Shown: one piece after another, positions 9,121-17,026 of the stretch
Layout of the letters: the number at the start of each line of letters is the position of its first letter
How positions within the stretch are numbered: position 1 is the first letter of the stretch
NCBI RefSeq assembly: GCF_029318635.1
Contig: NZ_CP119676.1
Location: 1,487,001-1,551,000 of the forward strand
Length of the DNA stretch: 64,000 nucleotides
Direction of reading: 5' to 3'
From: Varunaivibrio sulfuroxidans
GTDB lineage: Bacteria > Pseudomonadota > Alphaproteobacteria > Rhodospirillales > Magnetovibrionaceae
The notes under the pieces: model-generated
Told to the model about the DNA's origin: nothing
Database searches by the model: none
Seen by the model: only the letters and a program-made list of their open reading frames with translations
Position numbers and translations under genes: made by a program

Positions 9121-10208
9121 GCGCCCCCACTGCGCGGACCGGCATTCTCGAAATCGCGCCTTATGTCGGCGGAACGTCCTCCCTCGACAGCGCCCGGCGG
9201 ATCATCAAGCTGTCGTCCAACGAAGGCGCGCTGGGCCCCAGCCCCAAGGCGGTCGAAGCCGTGCGGGACGCCGCCGCCGCCATGCACCGCTACCCGGACG
9301 GAGGCGCGATCGCCTTGCGCGAAGCCATCGGCGCGCGCTTCGCGCTGGACCCGGCACGCATCGTCTGCGGGGCCGGGTCGGACGAGTTGATCAGCTTATT
9401 GACCTATTCCTACGCCGGAGCGGGCGACGAGGTGCTGTACACCGAGCATGGCTTCTTAATGTACCCGATCGCTGCCCTGGCGGCGGGGGCGCGCCCGGTG
9501 AAGGCCGCCGAAAGCAATTTGCGCGCCGACATCGACCTGTTGCTGGAAAAGGTCAGCGCCCAAACCCGGATCGTATTCATCGCCAATCCCAACAACCCCA
9601 CCGGATCGTACCTGTCGGGTCAGGAAATTCGCCGTCTGCGCCGCGACCTGCGCGAGGATGTCTTGCTGGTCATCGACGCCGCCTACGCCGAATTCGTCAA
9701 CGCCCCCGATTACAGCGACGGCGCCGATCTGGTCGAGGGAAGCGACAATGTGGTGATGACACGCACGTTTTCAAAAATCTTCGCCCTGGGCGGCCTACGC
9801 CTGGGATGGTGCTATGCGCCGACGGCGATTGCAGACATCCTCAACCGCGTACGCGGGCCGTTCAATGTCTCCAGTCTCGCCCAGGCGGCGGGAATAGCCG
9901 CCTTGGAAGACCGCGAATTTTTCGATCGCGCCGCCGCCCACAATAGCCAATGGCGCGATTGGACCATCGCCGAGGTGCGCGCCCTCGGCCTGGACGTGCC
10001 ACCCAGCGTCGGCAATTTCATTTTACCGCGCTTCGCCGCCGAAGGCCTACACACCGCCGATCGCGCCGATGCGTTCCTTAAATCCCGCGGCATCATCGTG
10101 CGCAAGATGGGGGCCTATGGCCTGGGCGAGCATTTGCGCGTTTCGATCGGCCGGGAAGATGAAATGCGCGCCTTCGTCGCCGCCCTCGGCGATTTCATGA
10201 ACCCCTGA
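9117..10208 (+). CDS. hisC: histidinol-phosphate/aromatic aminotransferase, HisC family
   Basis: 363-residue fold-type I PLP enzyme. The Schiff-base lysine is Lys220 in TRTFSKIFALGGLRLGW; NPNNPTGS near 158 and DAAYAEF near 188 are the standard cofactor-binding motifs. HisC enzymes convert imidazole-acetol phosphate to histidinol phosphate and often transaminate prephenate or phenylpyruvate too. Since it sits between chorismate mutase (ATGA overlap) and tyrA, an aromatic amino-acid role is likely here; there is no other his gene in view. Confidence 0.9.
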   Translation: MSAPTARTGILEIAPYVGGTSSLDSARRIIKLSSNEGALGPSPKAVEAVRDAAAAMHRYPDGGAIALREAIGARFALDPARIVCGAGSDELISLLTYSYAGAGDEVLYTEHGFLMYPIAALAAGARPVKAAESNLRADIDLLLEKVSAQTRIVFIANPNNPTGSYLSGQEIRRLRRDLREDVLLVIDAAYAEFVNAPDYSDGADLVEGSDNVVMTRTFSKIFALGGLRLGWCYAPTAIADILNRVRGPFNVSSLAQAAGIAALEDREFFDRAAAHNSQWRDWTIAEVRALGLDVPPSVGNFILPRFAAEGLHTADRADAFLKSRGIIVRKMGAYGLGEHLRVSIGREDEMRAFVAALGDFMNP

Positions 10209-10230
10209 GACGAAGCGGAACTCCCTTGTC

Positions 10231-11154
10231 ATGACGTCACCCCTTTTCGGGCGTATCGCTTTTATCGGCATCGGCCTGATCGGCTCGTCCCTGGCCCGCG
10301 TCATCCGGCGCACCGACCCCGCCACCCACATCGGCGTTTGCGCGCGCAGCCAAGCCACGCTCGACACCGCGATGCGTCTGGGATTGGCCGACGCGGCGTT
10401 CACCGACCCCGCCGCCTGCGTCCAGAACGCCGACCTGGTGGTGATCTGCACCCCGATCGGGGCCTACAAGGCGATCGCCCAGGCGATCTCGGGGGCGCTG
10501 AAACCGGGAGCCGTCGTCACCGACGTGGGATCGGTCAAATCCGCCGTGATCCGCGATGTCGCCCCCTATCTTCCGGACGGAGTCGCCTTCGTCCCCGGCC
10601 ATCCCATCGCCGGGACCGAACATTCCGGTCCCGAGGCCGGTTTCGCCGAGTTGTTCGAGAACCATTGGGTCATCCTGACCCCGCCCCGAGATACCGACCC
10701 CGACGCCGTGGCCCGGGTCGGTCGGCTTTGGCGCAATGCCGGATCGACGGTCGAAATCATGGCCGCCGATCATCACGACCGGGTCCTCGCCATCACCTCG
10801 CATCTGCCCCACTTGATCGCCTACACCATCGTCGGCACCGCGACCGACCTGGAAGAAGACACCAAACGCGAAGTGATCAAGTTTTCCGCCAGCGGATTTC
10901 GCGATTTCACCCGTATCGCGGCCTCCGACCCGGTCATGTGGCGCGACATTTTCATGAACAACAAGGACGCGGTGCTCGATATTCTGGGGCGTTTCAGCGA
11001 AGACCTGACCGCCCTGCAACGGGCCATTCGCCGCGGCGAGGGGGACACCCTGCAGGAGTTGTTCACCCGCACCCGGGAAATTCGCCGCGGGGTAATCGAT
11101 TACCGTCAGGACAAAATCGACGTTAAGACTCCCGACGCCGACGACAACGGGTAA
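10231..11154 (+). CDS. tyrA: prephenate/arogenate dehydrogenase
   Basis: Oxidative decarboxylation of prephenate or arogenate on the way to tyrosine. 307 residues: Rossmann motif GIGLIG at 13-18, DVGSVKSAV, and the substrate motif HPIAGTEHSG, followed by the helical dimerisation domain with SHLPHLIAY. No fused chorismate mutase, consistent with a separate one two genes upstream. It starts 22 bases after hisC and is the third gene of the operon. Confidence 0.93.
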   Translation: MTSPLFGRIAFIGIGLIGSSLARVIRRTDPATHIGVCARSQATLDTAMRLGLADAAFTDPAACVQNADLVVICTPIGAYKAIAQAISGALKPGAVVTDVGSVKSAVIRDVAPYLPDGVAFVPGHPIAGTEHSGPEAGFAELFENHWVILTPPRDTDPDAVARVGRLWRNAGSTVEIMAADHHDRVLAITSHLPHLIAYTIVGTATDLEEDTKREVIKFSASGFRDFTRIAASDPVMWRDIFMNNKDAVLDILGRFSEDLTALQRAIRRGEGDTLQELFTRTREIRRGVIDYRQDKIDVKTPDADDNG

Positions 11155-11206
11155 AGATCGGGGGGTAAAGATCGAGGGGTAAAGATCGGGGGACAAAGAT
11201 CGGGGC
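11151..11206. repeat. four-copy 14-bp tandem repeat after tyrA
   Basis: The unit GTAAAGATCGGGGG recurs at 11151, 11165, 11179 and 11193 with small differences in the last copy. The tyrA stop codon lies in the first copy. The array fills the space between the convergent ends of tyrA and the DUF2125 gene. No obvious terminator is formed. Confidence 0.9.
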
Positions 11207-11207
11207 A

Positions 11208-12404
11208 TCACCGTCCCGACGGCGCACCCGGCCCGGCCTCCGGCGACGGCGCGCCGGGAGGTTGCGCCGAGCCGGGCCACGCGATACGCGGAAACGCGGC
11301 GATCGGCACGGGGCCGATAAACAATTTCCGATTCCGCACCGTAATCGCCATACTAAGCGCCGGCGGCGCGCCGTTGGCGGGACGCTGAAACAAGGCCCCC
11401 AACACCAATTTCGCCGTCACCACATCGCGATCGCGCAACATGCCCCGGGCGCGCAACTGATCGAGCAGCGCGAAAAGCCCCTCGATCTTGGCCGTGAACG
11501 ATCCGACGGGTTGCAGGTCTCCGTCGAGCGCGAGGGTCCCCGCCCCCTGAACGTTCAAAGGGCCGTTCTCGACATGAATCGCCTTAAGATCGATCGCGCC
11601 TCCCCCGTCGCGCCAATGGGTAAGCGCCGCGGCGTTCCCGTCCGTACCCAACAGACGGCCTTTGACGCTAAATCGGGCGCTCAGATGCTGGAATTCATTG
11701 CCCAGAGGAAGGGCGTGAAAAGGAGGAACGCGCATATCGTGAATCGAAATATCCGCCCGGGCGCCGACCGCCTTGGGTCGGTTCTTGGGAATATCGAAGT
11801 TGTCATAGGCGAAAAAGACATCCCCCACCGTCACCCCACGCCCCGGCGTCGGCGAAAGTAAGCGTAACTCCGAGATACGCACCCGCACCCGAAGCGGCCA
11901 TCCCGTCGAAACGTTCGCGCCCAGAGTGACATGGACTTCGGCGACTCTAGCGCCGCCCGAATAGGTCACGCGATCGGGTCCCGTTCCCACCGTCACCCGT
12001 TGTCTGCCCGATGCGAAAATGCTCAAGCGTCCGGGGCGCCAGGGACGCGCCTGGACGACGATCCCGTCCCCCGACCAGGCCCACGGAACGGTGACGCCCG
12101 TATCGCTCACGGTGGGATCCATGACGTTCAGACGAATGTGAAACGGGTATCCGCCGATCTCGAAGCGCCGAAACCCGACGACAACGGCCTTGGCGCGTTG
12201 GTGCGCGACCCAGGTCTCGAAGTCGCCGCGCAACTGGAACGCCATCACGAACCAAAATCCGGTCCACGCCAGGACGATCACCGCGCCCGCGATAATCGTC
12301 CCCAGCCCGACGCGGATGATCCGCAGCGTGCGAGGCGGCCTGTAGTTCAACGCCCGAAGATGAGGCGCGTCGTTTCCGTCATGTCGAGTATTGCGATAAG
12401 CCAT
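11208..12404 (-). CDS. DUF2125 domain-containing membrane-anchored protein
   Basis: 398 residues: a short basic N-terminus, one transmembrane segment at about 31-53, then a long beta-rich region typical of DUF2125 proteins, conserved in alphaproteobacteria and of unknown function; the bulk should be periplasmic. The C-terminus is Gly/Pro/Ala-rich. The ATG at 12404 is chosen because GGAG lies just upstream; an ATG at 12461 lacks a good ribosome site. It is convergent with the tyrA operon and divergent from chaC. Confidence 0.8.
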   Translation of the reverse strand: MAYRNTRHDGNDAPHLRALNYRPPRTLRIIRVGLGTIIAGAVIVLAWTGFWFVMAFQLRGDFETWVAHQRAKAVVVGFRRFEIGGYPFHIRLNVMDPTVSDTGVTVPWAWSGDGIVVQARPWRPGRLSIFASGRQRVTVGTGPDRVTYSGGARVAEVHVTLGANVSTGWPLRVRVRISELRLLSPTPGRGVTVGDVFFAYDNFDIPKNRPKAVGARADISIHDMRVPPFHALPLGNEFQHLSARFSVKGRLLGTDGNAAALTHWRDGGGAIDLKAIHVENGPLNVQGAGTLALDGDLQPVGSFTAKIEGLFALLDQLRARGMLRDRDVVTAKLVLGALFQRPANGAPPALSMAITVRNRKLFIGPVPIAAFPRIAWPGSAQPPGAPSPEAGPGAPSGR

Positions 12405-12539
12405 GGTTCTCCATACGCGCGGATCGGTTCCCGGGGACGGCGTCGGGCGCGGATAAGACATTGTCCGTCGCCGCGCGAGAGGGTAGCATCTGCGCGCGCG
12501 CGGTACATTCTTTTCCTTTCGACATTGCTTAAGGGAACC

Positions 12540-13112
12540 ATGGACAGACACCTCCCCACCTCCCGGAACTTCTGGGTTTTCGGATACGGCTCCTTGATGT
12601 GGCGACCCGGCTTCGATTTCGAGGAGAGACAGCCGGCCTGGCTTTACGGCTATCATCGTTGCCTGTGCGTCCGCTCCACCGTCTATCGCGGGACGCCGGA
12701 ACATCCGGGATTAGTGATGGGGCTGGACCGGGGCGGTTCGGCGCGTGGCATCGCCTTTCGCATCGCCCCCGCACAGATCGCGCAAACCCTAGCCTACCTG
12801 GACGAACGCGAACAAGTCACCAAGGTCTACTGCCCGAAAGTTTTCAGGGTTCGCCTTGACGATGGACGCGCCGTGCGCGCCTATACCTTCGTCGCGCGCC
12901 ACGACCACGAACAATACGCCGGAAAATTAACGCCCGATCAGGCGGCATGCTACATCGCCCAAGGCCACGGCCAAATGGGCAGCAGCCTCGAATACGTCGA
13001 GAATACCTGCCGCCACCTTCAAAAAATCGGTATCTCCGACCTCGCCTTGAAAGACGTCCTGCGCCGCGCCCGCAAAATGGCAAACCCGCCGCGCCCACCC
13101 GACCCAAGTTAG
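12540..13112 (+). CDS. chaC: ChaC-type gamma-glutamylcyclotransferase
   Basis: 190 residues. The N-terminal FGYGSLMWRPGF motif is the substrate-binding signature of ChaC proteins, which split glutathione into 5-oxoproline and Cys-Gly in the cytosol; the glutamate in YLDEREQ fits the catalytic acid. The frame is open far upstream, but the ATG at 12540 has an AAGGGA site and begins the conserved region. It is the last clear host gene before the mosaic region with the Mrr relic and phage module. Confidence 0.9.
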   Translation: MDRHLPTSRNFWVFGYGSLMWRPGFDFEERQPAWLYGYHRCLCVRSTVYRGTPEHPGLVMGLDRGGSARGIAFRIAPAQIAQTLAYLDEREQVTKVYCPKVFRVRLDDGRAVRAYTFVARHDHEQYAGKLTPDQAACYIAQGHGQMGSSLEYVENTCRHLQKIGISDLALKDVLRRARKMANPPRPPDPS

Positions 13113-13186
13113 GGTCACGCCGGTCCGCCCGCCTCCCCCAGTTCACGCGGAGGATTCGACAATTATAGTGGGGGACTGGGTGGACT

Positions 13187-13507
13187 TTATTGATTTTTTG
13201 TTAGTGCGTACGTACCCAAAAAACGACCCACCATTCTCGCCGCGGATAGTCCGGCATTGGGATCCTTATTTTTAGCGTCCTTCATGAGTGACAGCGCCAA
13301 CATCGCTTCGGAACTTTGGCATTGGCTTATCGCATAATCGATTGTGACGACCATTTCCTCGTTTTTGTGTGACGGGTTTAAATTCGCCTTTATGCACTTA
13401 AAATAAATTTTTCCTATGGCAAATGTATTCTTACTATACACGGTCGGCTTTTGCGCCTGCGTGGCGCAGCCGGAAAGGACGATCAGCAGGGGGATGATGT
13501 ATTTCAT
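13187..13507 (-). CDS. small putative lipoprotein
   Basis: 106 residues beginning MKYIIPLLIVLSGCATQ, a short lipoprotein signal with lipobox LSGC. The mature part is polar and lysine-rich with three further cysteines (FKCIKA, SQCQSS region). No known domain recognised. The coding sequence is more AT-rich than its neighbours, which suggests acquired DNA. It stands alone on the minus strand between chaC and the Mrr remnant. Confidence 0.65.
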   Translation of the reverse strand: MKYIIPLLIVLSGCATQAQKPTVYSKNTFAIGKIYFKCIKANLNPSHKNEEMVVTIDYAISQCQSSEAMLALSLMKDAKNKDPNAGLSAARMVGRFLGTYALTKNQ

Positions 13508-13579
13508 GACGGCAATGCTATCCCAGGGCGATCTTAAAACCAAGGCGCGAAATTCAGGAACATAAGAGGAACACCCGCG

Positions 13580-13855
13580 ATGGACGAGACCCGGCTTAAC
13601 GATGCGATCGACCGCGCCGACACCGCGCGGCGGATCATGGCCGACGTCCGGGATTATTTCACCGCCATCGAGGCCGAATACGGCGAACAGTTGATGGCCT
13701 GCGAGCCGGGCGACGATCTGGGCCGTTATCGCCTTGTCGAGGCGATCAAGGTCGTGCGCAATGTCGCGGGGCATCTTAAAATTCAAATCGAGATGGGAAA
13801 ACTGTCGCGTAAAGAGCTTGGCGATTTAAAGAGCGGCAAACGCCCGTTCTTTTGA
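13580..13855 (+). CDS. small hypothetical protein, helical
   Basis: 91 residues, mostly charged and predicted helical, ending in a basic tail (KSGKRPFF). Its ATG follows an AGAGGAA purine stretch at 13566-13572. No family recognised. It lies beside the tandem repeat and the broken Mrr gene and may belong to the same imported patch. Confidence 0.55.
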   Translation: MDETRLNDAIDRADTARRIMADVRDYFTAIEAEYGEQLMACEPGDDLGRYRLVEAIKVVRNVAGHLKIQIEMGKLSRKELGDLKSGKRPFF

Positions 13856-13862
13856 CGCCGAT

Positions 13863-13928
13863 ACCGAGCGTCGCGAGACGCCCACCTTCCCTTAGACCGA
13901 GCGTCGCGAGACGCCCACCTTCCCTTAG
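13863..13928 (+). repeat. perfect two-copy 33-bp tandem repeat with a GNRA-loop hairpin
   Basis: A 33-base unit occurs twice without mismatch (13863-13895 and 13896-13928). Each unit contains GCGTC-GCGA-GACGC, a five-base-pair stem closed by a GNRA tetraloop. The second copy ends exactly at the ATG of the Mrr-like gene, so the hairpins lie in its leader. Confidence 0.9.
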
Positions 13929-14659
13929 ATGGAGTTTATTTTCATGGAAGACGAAGCCAACACCCCCGATGGGACTGGCGAGAACGACGGCGATCTGAGC
14001 GTTTCTCAGGCCGCCGATAAACTCGCCGGACTTCTGGCGGACAGCGAAGATGCTGCACCCGAAGAAGCCGAAGGCGAAGCAACGCCCGATGAAGACCCCA
14101 AAACCGACGCGCCGGACGATTCCGATGACGAAGACGACGCGCCGACCGATGGGGACGACCAGTCCGACGCCACCCCGGACGAGGTTTTGAGGGCGGCACA
14201 CCGCAAAATCAACGTTTCACTGGCGTCCGATCTGTTGGATCGTGTCCGGGAGGCGTCCCCGCAATTTTTTGAACATTTGATCGTCAACCTCCTGCTTGCC
14301 ATGGGGTACGGCGGCACGTCCGAAGACGCCGCGCGGGCGTTGGGACAATCGGGGGACAACGGCGTCGACGGCGTTGTCGATCAAGACCCGTTGGGCGTCG
14401 ATCAGATTTACGTTCAGGCCAAACGGTATGCTGAGGGAAACAATATCGGGGCGGGTGACATCCGCGACTTTTTCGGGGGCATTACCTTACGACCTCGGAC
14501 TTTAGCCCTTCGGCCAGACAGACCGCCAAAGACCTTGGCATGCGCATCGTGTTGATCGATGGTCAACAACTCGCAAAACTGATGTTTCAATATAACGTCG
14601 GCTGCCGAGACGAGGAAACATTGCACCTGAAAAAGGTGGACGAAGAGTTTTTTGAATAG
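13929..14659 (+). pseudogene. Mrr-type restriction endonuclease, frameshifted
   Basis: The N-terminal third is very acidic (Asp/Glu/Pro/Thr-rich). From about residue 90 it has a Mrr catalytic-domain pattern: SPQFFEHLIVNLLLAMGYGG, then GDNGVDGVVDQDPLGVDQIYVQAKRY with the D-QAK nuclease residues, then a DIRDFFGGI segment. The frame then runs to a stop at 14555 with unrelated residues, while another frame from 14492 reads TSDFSPSARQTAKDLG and IVLIDGQQLAKLMFQY to a stop at 14657-14659, which is the expected C-terminus. Intact Mrr proteins have some 15-20 residues between these blocks, so a small deletion with frameshift near 14480-14492 broke the gene. Mrr enzymes cut modified DNA. Confidence 0.82.
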
Positions 14660-15118
14660 CCGGTATTTGGCAGATTTTGCTACCCGCAGTGCAACTGTTT
14701 TGGCTTTTCCGCCCTCGAACCGCCCCTCCCGCCAACGTAAGACAACCCCATCCATCCCCTTGCGAAGGGGAGAAAACCGTTTTATCTTATGCACTTAGGG
14801 AATGCGGTTCCGCTGTTTATTTTCCCGGGTTGGCGTTACGTCTTACGACGATATATCTCCCACACCTGTCTCTATGGCGCTCTGCTCAAAAATTATTTCG
14901 AGGGTAAGATAGACGCCTTCGACGACCTTGGCATGCTGATCGACACCCTGAATTCCTCCTCGCCAAATTAACCGGCATGCGTCACCCCCTCGAACTTGGC
15001 GTACGATGCAGCCCTTAAGCCACCAAGGAACCCGTCCTATTTGCAAAGCTACCTGCTCGGCGCGGTCTGAATTTTTATGGTCGCGTTTGGTTTCCGCGAG
15101 CTCGTATGCATGCTCCGC
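14660..15118. other. gene-poor stretch between the Mrr relic and the S24 repressor
   Basis: No convincing gene. A 60-codon frame at 14789-14971 ends in a coding-like segment (YGALLKNYFEGKIDAFDDLG) and may be the tail of a decayed gene. No tRNA or clear attachment-site repeat was found. Confidence 0.5.
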
Positions 15119-15748
15119 TTATTGCTGAGCCCAAATGATACGGGCGATCCAATCGACCTGGGACATCTCCAAGGTACGGTCTTCGTAATCGGGATTGAGC
15201 GATTGCAGTTCGATGCGGTTGGCGGTTTTACGGCGCAGTTGTTTAGCCATCACCTCGCCGTCCTTGGTGCGCAGAACGACGCGATCACCCCGGCGGATGC
15301 CCGACGAGGGTGAAACGATCACAATGTCGCCGTCACGATACACCGGGTTCATGCTGTCGCCGGAAATTTCCAGGGCGTAGGCATGTTCGTCGGTGACGAA
15401 CGGCGTCGGCACCTCATCCCACCCCGTACCCACCGGATAGCCGGCGTCGTCGAAGTAGCCCTTGGATCCCGCCTGGGCCATGCCGAGGATTGGGATAGGG
15501 CGCTCGCCCTCACGGGCGCCGCCTTCGATGTAGGCGAGAAAATCGCCGAGGCTGGCCCCTGTCGCGCCCAAAATCTTAGCGATGCTTTCCGTACTCGGCC
15601 AGCGTAACTTTCCCTCGCGGGTGACACGCTTCGACTTGTTGAAGGTGGTCGGGTCGAGGCCGGACTTGCGCGCCAGCCCGGACGGCGAAAAACCGTGGTC
15701 GCGGGCGAGACGGTCGATAGCGTCCCAAATGTGCGCATGATTAAGCAT
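15119..15748 (-). CDS. LexA/CI-like repressor, HTH plus S24 peptidase
   Basis: 209 residues. An N-terminal helix-turn-helix (residues about 7-65: GLARKSGLDPTTFNKSKR) is joined to a peptidase S24 domain with the self-cleavage dyad Ser132 (SGDSMNP) and Lys169 (VMAKQL), 37 residues apart as in LexA. Ala93-Gly94 in AQAGSK is a likely cleavage site. Such proteins are inactivated by RecA-driven autolysis. It is divergent from the gene pair in front of the virion module, so it could repress it. Similar S24 regulators also occur as chromosomal genes without a phage, so the link is inference. Confidence 0.88.
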   Translation of the reverse strand: MLNHAHIWDAIDRLARDHGFSPSGLARKSGLDPTTFNKSKRVTREGKLRWPSTESIAKILGATGASLGDFLAYIEGGAREGERPIPILGMAQAGSKGYFDDAGYPVGTGWDEVPTPFVTDEHAYALEISGDSMNPVYRDGDIVIVSPSSGIRRGDRVVLRTKDGEVMAKQLRRKTANRIELQSLNPDYEDRTLEMSQVDWIARIIWAQQ

Positions 15749-15875
15749 GGGAACATTATCTTATGAAAATGCGCCCACTGCACTAGGAAAATATACACAC
15801 AATTTTCTTGATCCCAGCGCCGTTATCATGCACACATAAGATGTTCTTGTTTTGTTCTCAAAAAAAGGGGGGGGT
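15749..15875. promoter_or_regulatory. divergent control region of the S24 repressor with two dyads
   Basis: Two inverted repeats are visible. One has arms near 15787-15792 (GAAAAT) and 15802-15807 (ATTTTC). The other has arms ATCTTATG at 15758-15765 and CATAAGAT at 15835-15842, one near each divergent gene start. The AT-rich context fits operators for the adjacent repressor, but no binding site is proven. Confidence 0.4.
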
Positions 15876-16238
15876 ATGAGAAAAAAACGTTTTACGCCGG
15901 CGCGCGGTGACGCCCGTACCATAACGCCGTTCGCCAGCGCCGAGGAAGCCTGGATGTGGTTCGTTCGCGCCCAGAAGGCGCGACGGGACGGGGCGCGGTT
16001 ATGCCGCTCCGCGGTAATGGCGCGCCCATGCGAACCCGACGATATTTATTGCGCGGTGATGACGCTGTATCGCCGTCGTGTGGTGCGTCGCGATCACCTT
16101 AAGGTTCTCGCGAAATTTGGGATGGAAGACCGCCCGCCAGATTATCGGGTGGCTTGCGAGACCGTTTCCTTGACGCTCTGGCGTGACGCCATGAATCATT
16201 TATCCATCATTTTGAAAGAAAAGGGAATTGTGGGGTGA
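15876..16238 (+). CDS. conserved alphaproteobacterial-type hypothetical protein
   Basis: 120 residues, basic at the N-terminus (MRKKRF), with a tryptophan-rich AEEAWMWFVRAQKARRDGAR segment and a cysteine pair around CEPDDIYC. The start ATG at 15876 follows a long G-rich ribosome site. It is divergent from the S24 repressor and overlaps the next gene by four bases. Function unknown; the arrangement beside the repressor allows a regulatory role, but no DNA-binding motif is recognised. Confidence 0.7.
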   Translation: MRKKRFTPARGDARTITPFASAEEAWMWFVRAQKARRDGARLCRSAVMARPCEPDDIYCAVMTLYRRRVVRRDHLKVLAKFGMEDRPPDYRVACETVSLTLWRDAMNHLSIILKEKGIVG

Positions 16239-16669
16239 AACCGGGGCTCGGAAAAAGTTGCGACGAATCTATGACCGCCCCCCCCTTCGGCGGTCGCGCC
16301 CTGGTCGTGTTCGGTGGCGACACCGCGTTGCCCTGGTTGCGAATGCTCAAGCCTGGGTTCCGCCACTGTTTCGTTCTGGTTGAACGGGCTGGCGGATGGG
16401 TGGTGGTCAACCCCTTGTCTCATCAGACCGAATTGGCCTGGCTGGAACGTCGCGAGGCGGGGGATCTGGCAAACGCTTATCGCCGCCATGGCTTTCGCGT
16501 CGTCCCTTATGCCGTCATCGCGGCGCCGCCCACCGCCGCCCCCTGGAGACCGTATACCTGTGTCGAAGCGGTAAAAAGAGTCTTAGGCATTCACCACCGA
16601 TGGGTATGGACCCCGTGGGCCTTGTATCGCCACATTCGGGGCGCGCGGACACAAAAAAATACTTATTAA
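16235..16669 (+). CDS. hypothetical protein upstream of the virion operon
   Basis: 144 residues from a GTG at 16235 that overlaps the preceding stop; a second possible start is the ATG at 16271. Contains ALPWLRMLKPGFRHCFVLVE and GGWVVVNPLSHQTEL. The spacing of Cys/His residues (FRHCFV, the Cys in PYTCVEAVKRVLG) would allow a papain-like cysteine fold, but this is speculative. No known enzyme recognised. It ends before the promoter-terminator leader of the structural operon. Confidence 0.65.
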   Translation: MKPGLGKSCDESMTAPPFGGRALVVFGGDTALPWLRMLKPGFRHCFVLVERAGGWVVVNPLSHQTELAWLERREAGDLANAYRRHGFRVVPYAVIAAPPTAAPWRPYTCVEAVKRVLGIHHRWVWTPWALYRHIRGARTQKNTY

Positions 16670-16680
16670 GAATAAAATCC

Positions 16681-16709
16681 TTTACTTTTGAAAATTAATA
16701 GGCTATAAA
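16681..16709 (+). promoter_or_regulatory. candidate sigma-70 promoter of the virion operon
   Basis: TTTACT (16681-16686), a 17-base AT-rich spacer, then TATAAA (16704-16709). It lies just after the 144-residue gene and about 30 bases before a strong intrinsic terminator. No other promoter-like sequence was noticed before the portal gene. Confidence 0.5.
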
Positions 16710-16740
16710 TCACATTAACGAACGGGACAACTGCGTCCCG

Positions 16741-16770
16741 AGGCCGCCGATACCCTCGGCGGCCTTTTTT
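16741..16770 (+). terminator. intrinsic terminator in the virion operon leader
   Basis: GGCCGCCGA and TCGGCGGCC arms with a five-base loop followed by six T residues. A smaller hairpin, GGGAC-AACTGC-GTCCC, lies just upstream at 16724-16739. It may end the upstream pair, or act as an attenuator for the structural genes that start at 16812. Confidence 0.85.
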
Positions 16771-16811
16771 ATGCCGAGAACGCCAAGAAAAACGAGAGAA
16801 GGAGCATCGCC

Positions 16812-17024
16812 ATGGGAGGATTTTTATCTGCCCCACCGCCACCGCCACCGCCACCGCCTGTGGCCCCCGATCCCGCCGCCGCGAATTCCGCCACCAAACA
16901 ACAACGCCGATTAAATGTAATCGAACGCGCCCGCCGGGGACGGATGGGACTGATCCACACCAGCCCGCGCGGCGTGATCGGCCTGATGGCGAGCGCTCAG
17001 AAAAAAAACCTCCTAGGAGAATAG
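16812..17024 (+). CDS. small proline-rich phage protein
   Basis: 70 residues: MGGFLSAP, a run of nine prolines, then a basic segment with ATKQQRRLNVIERARRGRMG. The ATG follows GAGAAGGAG. Small Pro-rich proteins directly before the portal gene are common in podovirus-like clusters; role unknown. Portal starts two bases after its stop. Confidence 0.75.
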   Translation: MGGFLSAPPPPPPPPPVAPDPAAANSATKQQRRLNVIERARRGRMGLIHTSPRGVIGLMASAQKKNLLGE

Positions 17025-17026
17025 GC

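Noticed and set aside
11151..11206. Repeat array as a CRISPR
   Set aside because: Contiguous 14-base tandem copies without spacers and no cas gene in the window.
10237..11280. Long open frame opposite tyrA
   Set aside because: GC-driven shadow of a well-supported gene; no ribosome site or known motif. The same applies to long frames opposite ahcY, pckG and the mutase.
13110..13118. TAGGGTCAC at the chaC stop, like the ends of the MITE-like element
   Set aside because: Only the first eight bases agree (TAGGGTCA) and no right arm follows; taken as coincidence.
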